From Desulfoglaeba alkanexedens ALDC (GTDB taxonomy: Bacteria; Desulfobacterota; Syntrophobacteria; Syntrophobacterales; DSM-9756): a stretch of DNA of 64,000 nucleotides. The notes under the pieces are model-generated. The model saw nothing but the letters and a program-made list of their open reading frames with translations, ran no database searches and was not told the DNA's origin. Every line of letters begins with the position of its first letter. Within the stretch, counting starts at the first letter, position 1. The stretch is from NCBI RefSeq assembly GCF_005377625.1, contig NZ_CP040098.1:2287501-2351500 (forward strand), in the 5' to 3' direction. The position numbers and the translations under genes were made by a program. Below are positions 36,894 to 45,712 of the stretch, piece by piece.

Positions 36894-38027
36894 TTGGCGC
36901 TCACTGTTCCCCGCCGCCCCACCCGCCCCATTCGTCTGGGTACCGTCACCATCGGAGGGGGCGCTCCCGTCGTGGTCCAATCCATGACCAACACCGATAC
37001 CCGCGACTGGCGGGCCACCGTGGCCCAGATCCGACGCCTCGAGGCCGCCGGGTGTGAGCTGGTACGGGTTGCCGTTCCGGACGGTGAGGCCGTGGCGGCG
37101 CTGCCACTCATTCGAAAGCACATCAGTATTCCCCTCATCGCCGACATCCATTTCGATCATCGGCTGGCCCTCGGATCGCTCGAGGCCGGCGTAGACGGGC
37201 TGCGGATCAACCCGGGAAACATCGGCGGTGCGGACCGGGTGAAAAAGGTGGCGCGGCTTGCCCTGGAGCGTCGGGTGCCCATTCGGATCGGCGTCAACAG
37301 CGGGTCTCTGGAACGGGATCTCCTCGAACACTACGGCCGCCCGACGCCGGAAGCCCTGGTGGAGAGCGCGCTCCGCCACGTGCGGCTTCTTGAAGACCAC
37401 GGCTTCGGCCTCATCAAAATTTCCCTCAAGTCGTCGGATGTCCTGACCACGGTGGCCGCCTATCGGCTCCTGGCCTCACGAACCGATTATCCCTTGCACT
37501 TGGGGGTCACCGAAGCGGGGACGGCGGTTCAAGGCGCCGTAAAGTCGGCGCTCGGGATCGGCATCCTGCTGGCCGAAGGAATCGGAGACACGCTTCGGGT
37601 TTCCATCACCGGCGACCCCGTGGACGAAATGCCCATCGCCTGGGGGATCCTTCGAGCGCTCCGGCTGCGCGAACGGGGTGTGGAACTGGTGAGCTGCCCT
37701 ACCTGCGGCCGGACGGAAATGGATCTCATCGGACTCGCCGAGAAGGCCGAACGGCTGTTTCGAACCGTGCGGACGCCGATCAAGGTCGCCGTCATGGGAT
37801 GCGTGGTGAACGGGCCCGGTGAGGCGCGCGAAGCGGATGTGGGCATTGCGGGAGGCCGCGGGACGGGGATCCTTTTCAAGAAAGGGCGCATGATCGAAAA
37901 GCTTCCGGAAAAAGAGCTGCTTTCCCGGCTGGTCAGGGAAGTGGAAGCCATGACGGGGGAGGCCGTGGATCCGGAGCGGGCTGAACAGCGGGGAAACGAT
38001 CCCAGTGACCGAATTTTTCCAGATTGA
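36894..38027 (+). CDS. ispG: 4-hydroxy-3-methylbut-2-en-1-yl diphosphate synthase
   Basis: IspG (GcpE) makes HMBPP in the MEP isoprenoid pathway using a [4Fe-4S] cluster. The 377-aa protein has VVQSMTNTDTRDW, PLIADIHFDHRLAL and RINPGNIG in the barrel, and cluster cysteines in SCPTCGRTEMD and VMGCVVNGPGEA. TTG 36894 is chosen because AGGAGG sits five bases upstream; ATG 36873 would lie at the predicted transcription start. The 3' end overlaps rel by 23 bp. IspH is not in the window. Confidence 0.94.
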   Translation: MALTVPRRPTRPIRLGTVTIGGGAPVVVQSMTNTDTRDWRATVAQIRRLEAAGCELVRVAVPDGEAVAALPLIRKHISIPLIADIHFDHRLALGSLEAGVDGLRINPGNIGGADRVKKVARLALERRVPIRIGVNSGSLERDLLEHYGRPTPEALVESALRHVRLLEDHGFGLIKISLKSSDVLTTVAAYRLLASRTDYPLHLGVTEAGTAVQGAVKSALGIGILLAEGIGDTLRVSITGDPVDEMPIAWGILRALRLRERGVELVSCPTCGRTEMDLIGLAEKAERLFRTVRTPIKVAVMGCVVNGPGEAREADVGIAGGRGTGILFKKGRMIEKLPEKELLSRLVREVEAMTGEAVDPERAEQRGNDPSDRIFPD

Positions 38028-40167
38028 AGACGCGTTGCTGGCCTATCACCCCGATGCGGACGTCCAATTGCTGGAAAAGGCTTATGTTTTCAGTGCGTTC
38101 GTCCATCGGGGGCGGTCGCGCGTTCCCGGTGAACCTTACCTGGAACATCCCTTGGAAGTGGCGTCTATCCTGACGCGGCTTCACCTGGACGACCGCAGCG
38201 TGGCCTCCGGGTTGCTCCACGACACCCTGGAAGAAGGGCTCACCTCCCCGGAAGAACTGGAGAAGGCTTTCGGGCCCACGGTGACCCGGATCATCGAGGG
38301 ACTCACTCGGGTCAACCGGTTCCACTTTGGAAACGACAAGGAAAAGGCACAAGCCGAGACGCTTCGGAAGATGATCCTGGCCATGACCACCGACCTCAGG
38401 ATCATCCTCATCACGCTCGCCGATCGGCTCCACGATCTGCGCGTCGCGGACCGTTTTCCGCCGGACGAGCGCCGGCGCATGGCTCAGGAAGCCATCGACA
38501 TCTTCGCTCCACTGGCGGGTCGCCTGGGCATCGAGTGGATCAAGCTGCAGTTGGAAGACCTGGCGTTCCGCCGGCTGGAACCCGAAGCGTACGAGGCTAT
38601 TTCCCAGGGACTGGCTCAAACCCGGGAAGAACGACGCAGCTACGTGGAGGAGGTCCGGCAGATCCTTATGGAAAAACTGAGGGAGCAGGGGCTGCGGGGC
38701 CGCATCATCGGCCGTTCCAAGCACCTCTACAGCATCTACCTCAAGATGATGAAGCAGAACCTGGACCTGGACCGCATCTACGACCTCATCGCCTTCCGCA
38801 TCATCGTGGATTCCGTCCAGGACTGCTACGAAGCCCTGGGGATCGTCCATGCTTCTTGGGAACCCGTACCGGGCCGTTACAAGGACTACATTGCAAGGCC
38901 CAAGCCCAACATGTACCAGTCGCTCCACACCACGGTGATCGGCCCACTCGGCGAATCCATGGAGGTCCAGATCCGCACCGAAGAAATGGACCGCATCGCC
39001 CGGGAAGGGATCGCCGCCCACTGGCTCTACAAGGAAGGGCGACCCCTCCAGGGGGTCAGCCGAGAAGAAACCCAGCGTTTTTCGTGGCTCCGGCAGTTGC
39101 TGGAACCCGAACGCGGCTGGCAGGACCCGAAAACTCTTTTCGACAGCCTCCAGGTGGAACTCTACCCGGACGAAGTCTATGTCTTTTCACCGGAAGGCGA
39201 TGTGAAGGTGCTGCCCCGGGGAGCCACCCCCGTGGATTTCGCCTACCACATCCACACGGAAGTCGGTCACCGGTGCGTTGGCGCGCGGGTCAACGGAAAG
39301 ATCGTGCCGCTGCGCTACGAACTCCAAAACGGCGATACAGTGGAAATCCTCACCGCCAGCAAGCACCGCCCCAGCAAGGACTGGTTGAGCTTCGTCAAGA
39401 CCGGCAAGGCGAAGAGCCGCATCCGCCATTGGATAAAGACCGAGGAACGGGACCGGTCCATCGCCATGGGCCGTGAGATCTGTGAGCGTGAATTTCGGAA
39501 GCGCGGTCTGAATTTCAATCACTACATCAATTCCCAGGAACTGCTGGACGTGGCCAGGGGGCTTTCGCTCAAAAGCGTGGAAGACCTGCTGGCGAGCATC
39601 GGCTACCGGAAGATTTCTCCCGTCCAGGTGATCGGGCGGCTCCCCATAGCCCCGGAAGATGAAGAACCTTCCAGGGAGGAAGCCTTCCTCGAAAAGATAC
39701 CGGAAAGAAAGCGCACCGCCCGGACCGAGGAAGGCGTGCGCGTCCAGGGCGTCGACGATGTCATGATCCGGGTCGCGCGCTGCTGCAACCCGCTTCCCGG
39801 GGAGCCTATCGTGGGCTACATCACTCGGGGGCGCGGCATCACGGTGCACCGAAAGGGATGCAAGAACGTGAACAAGGGCGACCTGGAGCGCCGGATCGAC
39901 GTGCAGTGGGATTCCGGGGAGTTGCAGAGTTACGCGGTGGATATCATGGTGACCTATGACGGCGACCGGACCGGCGTGGGTGTCCTGAGCGCCCTCTTGG
40001 GACAGCTGGACGTGGAGGTCGTGGACGTGAAGATCGGAGGCGCCGAAAACGGGCTCAGCCGCTTCCAGATGCGGATCGAAGTGCGGGATACAGAACATCT
40101 GAGTCGGGTGATCACGGCTCTGAGAAACGAAAAGCACGTCTACCGTGTACAGCGGATCGCTGAATGA
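38005..40167 (+). CDS. rel: Bifunctional (p)ppGpp synthetase/hydrolase, RelA/SpoT family
   Basis: Rel makes and breaks (p)ppGpp in the stringent response. The 720-aa protein starts with GTG inside ispG. Domains: HD hydrolase (about 28-180, His48, His72-Asp73), synthetase (about 230-345, with RPKPNMYQSLHTTV and EVQIRTEEMDRIA), TGS (about 380-440), conserved cysteines in VARCCNPLPGEPI, and a C-terminal ACT domain. The hydrolase motif reads HDTLEE where most bifunctional enzymes have HDTxED, so the second acidic residue is Glu77 instead of Asp. ADRLHDLR carries the other catalytic Asp. Hydrolysis is probably retained but may be altered. Confidence 0.93.
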   Translation: MTEFFQIEDALLAYHPDADVQLLEKAYVFSAFVHRGRSRVPGEPYLEHPLEVASILTRLHLDDRSVASGLLHDTLEEGLTSPEELEKAFGPTVTRIIEGLTRVNRFHFGNDKEKAQAETLRKMILAMTTDLRIILITLADRLHDLRVADRFPPDERRRMAQEAIDIFAPLAGRLGIEWIKLQLEDLAFRRLEPEAYEAISQGLAQTREERRSYVEEVRQILMEKLREQGLRGRIIGRSKHLYSIYLKMMKQNLDLDRIYDLIAFRIIVDSVQDCYEALGIVHASWEPVPGRYKDYIARPKPNMYQSLHTTVIGPLGESMEVQIRTEEMDRIAREGIAAHWLYKEGRPLQGVSREETQRFSWLRQLLEPERGWQDPKTLFDSLQVELYPDEVYVFSPEGDVKVLPRGATPVDFAYHIHTEVGHRCVGARVNGKIVPLRYELQNGDTVEILTASKHRPSKDWLSFVKTGKAKSRIRHWIKTEERDRSIAMGREICEREFRKRGLNFNHYINSQELLDVARGLSLKSVEDLLASIGYRKISPVQVIGRLPIAPEDEEPSREEAFLEKIPERKRTARTEEGVRVQGVDDVMIRVARCCNPLPGEPIVGYITRGRGITVHRKGCKNVNKGDLERRIDVQWDSGELQSYAVDIMVTYDGDRTGVGVLSALLGQLDVEVVDVKIGGAENGLSRFQMRIEVRDTEHLSRVITALRNEKHVYRVQRIAE

Positions 40168-40188
40168 AGCCTTTCCCCGGCCGGCCCC

Positions 40189-40383
40189 TCAGGCGGGCTT
40201 GACCACGACTCCCGTCCGGATACACCGGGTGCAGACGCGGACGCGGCGCACCGTCCCGTCGGAACCAACGTGGCGGACGCGCTGCAGGTTGGGATACCAG
40301 GTTTTCTTGGTCTTGTTGTTGGCGTGGCTCACGTTGTGGCCCACATGAGGCGTCTTGCCACAAAAGTCGCATTTCCGGCTCAT
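40189..40383 (-). CDS. rpmB: 50S ribosomal protein L28
   Basis: This 64-aa L28 starts [26 protein letters not shown] and ends with a basic strand containing [13 protein letters not shown] and CTRC give the four cysteines of the zinc-binding (C+) form. ATG 40383 with AAAGGATGG upstream is chosen. It is convergent with rel, with 21 bp between stops. Confidence 0.95.
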   Translation of the reverse strand: MSRKCDFCGKTPHVGHNVSHANNKTKKTWYPNLQRVRHVGSDGTVRRVRVCTRCIRTGVVVKPA

Positions 40384-40527
40384 CGCTTCCATCCTTTCCC
40401 GCAGGATCTACTGTTGCCTCACCGCCCGGTGAACGGATTCAGCCGTAAGCGCTCCGTCGTCCGATCGACGGACCGCTTTGTCTAACACACATCGCTTTAT
40501 TAAGCAAGACGTTTTGAGCCAGGGTTT

Positions 40528-40607
40528 TTCCACCTTGTTCCCAAGCTCCAGCTTGGGAACACAACGGTGCCGAAGCTCCAGCTTCGATTCCCATGAGGCC
40601 GTGACCC
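40528..40607. repeat. REP cluster F, left half
   Basis: A perfect 24-mer at 40537-40560 and a GAAGCT/AGCTTC hairpin lead directly into the start codon of the RAYT-like remnant at 40608, exactly as at 293-364. Confidence 0.85.
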
Positions 40608-41001
40608 ATGCGAACCCGCTACAAAATCCATAACAAAGGACCCGAACACCCCGACTTCGTCACATCTCTTATTCTAGCGTGGATCCCGGTCTTCACTCAC
40701 AAAGACCACTTCGAGATCCTGGCCGGCTCGCTTCGGTCCCCTCCCCTTAATCCCCTCCCACAAGGGGAGGGGATTAAGGGGAGGGGGGAAGGGCATGCGG
40801 CTGTATGCCCATGTGATCATGGAGAACCACATGCACCGCATCGCGAGTAGCCTAGATCTATCGAAGACCATGGAATCGTTCAAATCCTTTACAGCGAGGC
40901 GACTGATCGAAAGCATGATGGAGAAGAAAATGGACTGGCTGCTGCGTGAACCGGCCGATCATAAGGCCGGGCTCAAGAAGGAGACCACGTTTCAGGAGTG
41001 A
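40608..41001 (+). pseudogene. RAYT-like transposase, disrupted and truncated
   Basis: This is the best preserved transposase copy in the window. Positions 40608-40737 encode MRTRYKIHNKGPEHPDFVTS and then LILAWIPVFTHKDHFEILA. A C-rich palindrome (40739-40790) then interrupts the frame. 40795-41001, in another frame, encode MRLYAHVIMENHMHRIASS, DLSKTMESFKSFTARR and LIESMMEKKMDWLL. The HxH of the HUH nuclease motif survives, but the catalytic Tyr region and C-terminus are missing; the gene runs into right-half REP sequence at 41003. It is probably inactive. Confidence 0.75.
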
Positions 41002-41002
41002 G

Positions 41003-41066
41003 AGAAGGGAAGCCGGCGCTTCCCGGGCAGGCCGTTCCCAAGCCAGGACTTGCGAACGAGGGGAAA
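41003..41066. repeat. REP cluster F, right half
   Basis: An imperfect 24-mer at 41034-41057 ends with GAGGGGAAA. It lies directly upstream of the histidine kinase gene and marks the left edge of the AT-richer block. Confidence 0.75.
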
Positions 41067-41078
41067 GAGCAAAGAACG

Positions 41079-42539
41079 ATGAGAGAGCTTACCATTTTTA
41101 AAAGGCTTATCTTGGGTTACCTTGCAATCCTGTTGGTTGTTATCGCGATTGGAGTTTATTCTATCTTGAGTCTCGGTCAGTTGAACCAGATAATCCGATC
41201 CATCAGTTCTATTGATAGTGAAACCATACGGATGGCAAACCGTTTAAGGGATTTCGTCCTTACCCAGAGGGGGTTTGAAAAAAAGTATGTCGTGTCTAAA
41301 GATGGAGACTTCCACCGCCAGTTTCTGGAGACTGAGAAGTATATCGAAAAGCATCTGGAGCGGATAAGCGTCCTCATGGATACTGCTGAAGAAAGGAGAT
41401 TAATTGCTGACGTAAAAGCGTTTCACAGCCAATACCTCTCTATAGCGCAAGAGGAAGTTCGTCTGATAAATAGCAACAAAACATACTCTCAAGAAATATA
41501 TAATAGGAAAAAAGAGGATCTTGCTGATCAGATTATCCGCAAACTGGAAGAGGTTACAAAAATAGCAGAAGCGGATATGGATAGCAAGATAAAGATGTCA
41601 GGAAAGATCGGTTACCAGGCATCGAGAGTCACAGCAATTTTAACCATAGCGGCTGTTATCATGGCGCTTATGATTGCTTTCTTCACTGCCCGAACCATTA
41701 ACAGCCCGATTGTTGAATTGATAAGGGGAACAAAACAGATTGCCGGAGGAACGTTTGAAAAACACGTAACGATAGCTTCTCCTCCAGAGATAAATGAGCT
41801 GGCAGAGGCATTCAATCATATGTGTGACCGACTCAAAGAGCTCGATGAGATGAAGGCCGATCTTATTTCCCATATATCCCATGAATTTCGAACCCCTTTG
41901 GCGGTAATCCGGGAGGCGGTAAGCCTGCATCGTGATTGTATTTCCACCGGTGCCATGGAAAAGCAGCTCCGTCTTGTCGGCATCATCGAGGAGGAATGCG
42001 AGAGACTGATAAACTCGGTGAATAAGGTGCTGAGCCTCTCTCGGATGGACGCCGGGATGATGGACTATCACATAGAGGGAGGCAGTCTTTCCCAGATCAT
42101 AGAGATGAGCGCTTCAAAGATAAGACCGATTGCCGAAAGGAAGCGAATCGCTCTAAACATGGATGTTGCCCAAAGCCTGCCGTATGCGGCCATAGACACG
42201 GAAAAGATCAGTCAGGTACTTGACAACCTGTTGGACAATGCTCTGAAATTCACGCCGGAAGGTGGCAAGGTGTTGATTCGGGCGGCGATGAGAGACCGAA
42301 AGCCTTCAGGCGACCAAGAAAAGGGGTTCATTGAGGTTTCCGTATCCGATACCGGGTGCGGGATTCCGGCGGAAAACATTCAAGAGATCTTCGATAAATT
42401 CAAGAAGTTGCATGCCAAAGGCACAGGGTTGGGTCTCTACATAGCGCGCCAAATTGTCAGAGCCCATGGAGGCGATATATGGGTGAAAAGCGGGGAAAAA
42501 GCCGGAACCACCTTTTTTTTCACGGTACCTGTGTTTTAG
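41079..42539 (+). CDS. Sensor histidine kinase (GlrK/QseE-like)
   Basis: This 486-aa membrane kinase has a first membrane segment at about 9-31, a periplasmic helical domain, a second segment at about 188-210, a HAMP domain (to about 262), HisKA with His268 in HISHEFRTPLAVIREA, and a HATPase_c domain (NLLDNALKFTPEGG, DTGCGIP, GTGLGLYIA). The H-box and the gene order resemble GlrK/QseE of enterobacteria. ATG 41079 is used; the only nearby purine-rich site comes from the REP end. The gene is AT-richer than its surroundings. It overlaps the next gene by 61 bp. Confidence 0.88.
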   Translation: MRELTIFKRLILGYLAILLVVIAIGVYSILSLGQLNQIIRSISSIDSETIRMANRLRDFVLTQRGFEKKYVVSKDGDFHRQFLETEKYIEKHLERISVLMDTAEERRLIADVKAFHSQYLSIAQEEVRLINSNKTYSQEIYNRKKEDLADQIIRKLEEVTKIAEADMDSKIKMSGKIGYQASRVTAILTIAAVIMALMIAFFTARTINSPIVELIRGTKQIAGGTFEKHVTIASPPEINELAEAFNHMCDRLKELDEMKADLISHISHEFRTPLAVIREAVSLHRDCISTGAMEKQLRLVGIIEEECERLINSVNKVLSLSRMDAGMMDYHIEGGSLSQIIEMSASKIRPIAERKRIALNMDVAQSLPYAAIDTEKISQVLDNLLDNALKFTPEGGKVLIRAAMRDRKPSGDQEKGFIEVSVSDTGCGIPAENIQEIFDKFKKLHAKGTGLGLYIARQIVRAHGGDIWVKSGEKAGTTFFFTVPVF

Positions 42540-43075
42540 TAGTCCTGCTATTATCTGCCGGGTGCGTCACGACTCCGACTTTTCAAAAGAAGTGGCAGGG
42601 ACACAAACACCTTGATCTGGCTGAGGAGTCACTGAAGAAAGGAGACTATGAGGGGGCCTTGAAAGAATACGACCAGGTACTGAGATGTTTCCCCAGTGAT
42701 TCGCCGGGAGATAGGGCCCTGTATCGCATGGGGATTATCTGGGCTCATCCCGATAATCCGCGCAGAGACTATGAAAAGGCCCTTGAACATTTTCAGCGGC
42801 TTGCACATAGTTTTCCCCAGAGCGACCTAAACCAGGAAGCCAGCGTGTGGCTGAGTGTTATGAATGAATATATCTGGTGCAGGGACAGGATCAAATCGCT
42901 GGAAGAGGAAATAGGTGCCTTACGAGATGCATATATTCGGTGTGGGGGGAGGATCGAACACCTTGAAAAGACGGTAGGCGTGTTAACAAAAAGGCTGGAA
43001 GCACTAAAGGAGATCGATATCAAAGTTGAAGAGAAAAAACGCAAAGATGTACCCGGGAACCGGGCAGGTGAGTGA
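42479..43075 (+). CDS. QseG-like lipoprotein
   Basis: This 198-aa protein has a signal peptide ending in the lipobox LSAGC (Cys29), then a TPR-like helical region (HLDLAEESLKKGDYEGALKEY) and a C-terminal coiled coil (SLEEEIGALRDAYIRC). Its place between a GlrK-like kinase and a sigma-54 activator matches qseG, whose lipoprotein product helps GlrK signalling in enterobacteria. Sequence similarity is limited; position and form are the main evidence. Confidence 0.72.
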   Translation: MGEKRGKSRNHLFFHGTCVLVVLLLSAGCVTTPTFQKKWQGHKHLDLAEESLKKGDYEGALKEYDQVLRCFPSDSPGDRALYRMGIIWAHPDNPRRDYEKALEHFQRLAHSFPQSDLNQEASVWLSVMNEYIWCRDRIKSLEEEIGALRDAYIRCGGRIEHLEKTVGVLTKRLEALKEIDIKVEEKKRKDVPGNRAGE

Positions 43076-43076
43076 A

Positions 43077-44444
43077 ATGGCCGCAGAGCATATCCTGATA
43101 GTGGATGATGACAAAAATATGCTTGAGGTTCTAAGGCTCAGACTGGAGGCGGAAGGGTATACGGTCACTGCCACAGCCGGAGCGGAAGATGCCCTGAAAA
43201 TGGCTGAAGATGAGTTGTTTGACCTGGCCCTTGTGGATCTCAAGTTGTCTGGAAAAGAAGATGGCATTGATCTAATGGAAAAGATGCATCATGTAGCTCC
43301 GGAAATGCCGGTTATCATCCTAACCGCTTACGGAACAATCGATACAGCGGTAGAGGCAATGAGGCGCGGAGCATATACTTATATCACCAAGCCCATCAAC
43401 CGTCGGGAACTGCTGCTTCACATAAAAAACGGGCTTGAGAAGAGCAGCCTTTCAAGGGAAGTCAGAAGACTTAAGGCTTTGGTCGGGGAAAGATATGGCT
43501 TCGAAAACATTATCGGTAAAAGCAGAAAGATGCAGGATGTTATGGAACAGGTCGCAAGAGCGGCGGAGACCGATTCCAATGTCTGTATCTATGGGGAGAG
43601 TGGCACAGGCAAAGAGCTCATAGCAAAATCACTGCATCTGTTAAGTTCCAGAAAAGATAAGCCGTTTGTGGCGGTAAACTGCGCCGCCATCCCGGAAGGA
43701 TTATATGAAGGCGAGCTGTTTGGCTACGAAAAGGGCGCCTTCACCGGAGCGATCCGGAACAAAAGAGGCTTTTTTGTTCAGGCTCATGGAGGATCGCTCT
43801 TCCTGGATGAGGTTTCCGAGATGACGGAATCCATGCAGGTAAAACTTCTCCGGGTGCTTCAGGAAAAACAATTATATCCCCTGGGGAGTGAAAAACCGAT
43901 GGCGGTGGATATTCGGCTGTTAACGGCCACCAATAAGAATCTGCATGATGAGGTGGCAAACGGCAGGTTTCGCGAGGATCTCTTCTATCGCATCTATGTC
44001 ATTCCTATCCACCTGCCCCCACTGCGGGAACGAAAGGAGGACATTCCTCTTTTGGTGGATCATTTTCTCAATAAATTTAACAAGAAAATGGGAAAGAGGG
44101 TCAAAGGATTTTCTGCGCCAGCCCTCCAGAAACTCCTGTCTTATACCTGGCCCGGAAATGTGCGGGAATTGGAGAATACCATTGAATATGCCGTGGCCAT
44201 GGCTGCCCAAGATGTCGTCGGTGAGGATCTGATTCTCCAGACGAGAGTCTTAGAAGAAGAGAGCCCCGGACCGTTGAAAGAGGCCAAGAATCGTTTTGAG
44301 AGGAACTATCTTTCAAACATCCTGTCACTTACAGGCGGCAATGTGAGCAAGGCGGCGAAGCTGGCCGGGAAACACCGGGCCGATTTCTATGACCTCCTGA
44401 AAAAGCACGACCTAAACCCATCAGCCTTCAAGAAGCCACCGTAA
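43077..44444 (+). CDS. Sigma-54-dependent response regulator (GlrR/QseF-like)
   Basis: This 455-aa NtrC-family activator has a receiver domain (Asp54 in LALVDLKLSG), an AAA+ domain with GESGTGKE, the sigma-54 contact loop GAFTGA near residue 220 and the RFREDLFYRI motif, and a Fis-type helix-turn-helix at the C-terminus (NVSKAAKLAGKHRADFYDLLK). ATG 43077 overlaps nothing; an earlier ATG at 43047 is less likely. A sigma-54 promoter 176 bp downstream (44620) is an obvious candidate target. Confidence 0.92.
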   Translation: MAAEHILIVDDDKNMLEVLRLRLEAEGYTVTATAGAEDALKMAEDELFDLALVDLKLSGKEDGIDLMEKMHHVAPEMPVIILTAYGTIDTAVEAMRRGAYTYITKPINRRELLLHIKNGLEKSSLSREVRRLKALVGERYGFENIIGKSRKMQDVMEQVARAAETDSNVCIYGESGTGKELIAKSLHLLSSRKDKPFVAVNCAAIPEGLYEGELFGYEKGAFTGAIRNKRGFFVQAHGGSLFLDEVSEMTESMQVKLLRVLQEKQLYPLGSEKPMAVDIRLLTATNKNLHDEVANGRFREDLFYRIYVIPIHLPPLRERKEDIPLLVDHFLNKFNKKMGKRVKGFSAPALQKLLSYTWPGNVRELENTIEYAVAMAAQDVVGEDLILQTRVLEEESPGPLKEAKNRFERNYLSNILSLTGGNVSKAAKLAGKHRADFYDLLKKHDLNPSAFKKPP

Positions 44445-44619
44445 GGTGCGGGTAATTCCCTTCACATAAAATACTATGTGATCTCAGCCTATTAGCCTCG
44501 CGGCCGTGTTTCGTCCTGCTTTACACTGAAGGGAAAACCATTCACCCCTTGCTTGCCCCTTTGTTCCCTCAGATTGCCTTCCATTTAAATATCAATAAGT
44601 TATCTTAACTACTGCCTCG
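44445..44619. other. Intergenic region upstream of the sigma-54 promoter
   Basis: No gene is visible in this AT-rich stretch. It is where enhancer sites for the adjacent response regulator would be expected; I did not identify a clear inverted repeat. Confidence 0.4.
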
Positions 44620-44635
44620 TGGCACGCCCTTTGCC
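44620..44635 (+). promoter_or_regulatory. Sigma-54 promoter
   Basis: TGGCAC-GCCCT-TTGCC matches the -24/-12 consensus. It lies 208 bp upstream of the secreted-protein gene at 44844. The region 44648-44843 has no supported gene and could also hold a small RNA. Confidence 0.85.
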
Positions 44636-44843
44636 TTTGCCATGGTGAAGACGTTTTCCCATCGAACCGACCGGCATACGGGGTAAAACGTCAATTCAAG
44701 AGAAGGGAGGTGAGCAAGGCGGTAGGGTACCCCCCCCGGTCGGACCTGCAAGGCGGCTGCGCGGGGAAAAGGGGAACAACGTTAATATCTGGTTGCCACA
44801 GGGAAACATGACGCCATGAACGAAGAAAAAGGAGAGAAATGTT

Positions 44844-45173
44844 ATGAATGCTATGACTGTCAGAAAGTGGATGGCTGTATTCATGATCTCGGTACTTCCT
44901 CTTGGCTTTGCGGGCGTGACCGTTTCGGCGCAAGAGGTCGATGGCATCGGTGCCGATGGTGTAACCGTTCTGGCAACGTTGGACCAAGAGGAACAATCGG
45001 CACAAGAGGCAAGAGGTAAAATTACCAAAATAGAAGGGACCGTGATAACTGTTCTAAGCGACAGTGGTGAAGAGTTAACGGTGCATGTTGAGGATACGGA
45101 AGCCTTGGAAAATCTCAAAGTGGGCGACAGGGTTGTGATGAAGGAAGGCAGACTAACCAAAGAAGAGGAGTAG
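44844..45173 (+). CDS. Small secreted protein with a C-terminal beta domain
   Basis: This 109-aa protein has a signal peptide (KWMAVFMISVLPLGFAGVTVSA-QE) and a C-terminal domain of alternating strands (GKITKIEGTVITVLSDSGEE, VGDRVVMKEGRL) like small OB-fold or DUF5666-type modules. The lipoprotein at 45713 ends in a similar domain. AGGAG precedes the start. The sigma-54 promoter at 44620 suggests it is a target of the adjacent two-component system. Function unknown. Confidence 0.7.
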   Translation: MNAMTVRKWMAVFMISVLPLGFAGVTVSAQEVDGIGADGVTVLATLDQEEQSAQEARGKITKIEGTVITVLSDSGEELTVHVEDTEALENLKVGDRVVMKEGRLTKEEE

Positions 45174-45203
45174 GCATTCCAGCCTAAGTCCGCCCCGTTT
45201 TAA

Positions 45204-45242
45204 ACTCTGCAGGGTGAAGGATAGGCCGTCACCCTGCAGAGT
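45204..45242 (+). terminator. 14-bp inverted repeat after the secreted-protein gene
   Basis: ACTCTGCAGGGTGA and TCACCCTGCAGAGT form a perfect 14-bp stem with an 11-nt loop. No T tract follows, so it may be a processing or partial terminator structure separating the 44844 gene from the response regulator. Confidence 0.55.
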
Positions 45243-45331
45243 ACAGCGTCTTTCCCTGCATTCAGGAGATAAAACGTATTGTCGGGAGAAGCGGGGATCT
45301 CAGATAAAAAGGGGGGAAGCAAGGATCCGGC

Positions 45332-45706
45332 ATGACCAGGATATTAATCGTTGATGATAATGAAACCTTAACCGGTCTCCTGAAGGAAATGTTAGAGACA
45401 GAAAGAATCTATCGTGTGAAGACGGCCGTGAATGGCGAGCATGGCTATGCCGCCTTCCTCCAGTTCAAACCGCATATCCTCATTACCGATATCGAAATGC
45501 CGGTGAAAAACGGCCTCGAAATGGTAAAGGAGATCCGGGCACATCATCCCAGGGTAAGAACGATCTATATGAGCGCTGACCTGAACCGGTATCGAGCCCT
45601 CCTTGAAGAGGAGAAAATGAAATACCATGCGGATTTCTTGGGAAAGCCCTTCTCTTGTTCTGGGGTGATAGGATTGCTTAATGAATACCAGAAAGAATGG
45701 AGGTAA
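45332..45706 (+). CDS. Single-domain response regulator (CheY-like receiver)
   Basis: This 124-aa protein is a receiver domain only: acidic pocket VDDN (residues 7-10), phosphoacceptor Asp53 in LITDIEMP, a Ser/Thr switch in YMSAD, and Lys in LGKPF. It has no output domain, so it must act on a partner or as a phosphate relay. It lies 6 bp before the lipoprotein gene and probably shares its transcript. Confidence 0.88.
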   Translation: MTRILIVDDNETLTGLLKEMLETERIYRVKTAVNGEHGYAAFLQFKPHILITDIEMPVKNGLEMVKEIRAHHPRVRTIYMSADLNRYRALLEEEKMKYHADFLGKPFSCSGVIGLLNEYQKEWR

Positions 45707-45712
45707 TAAGGG

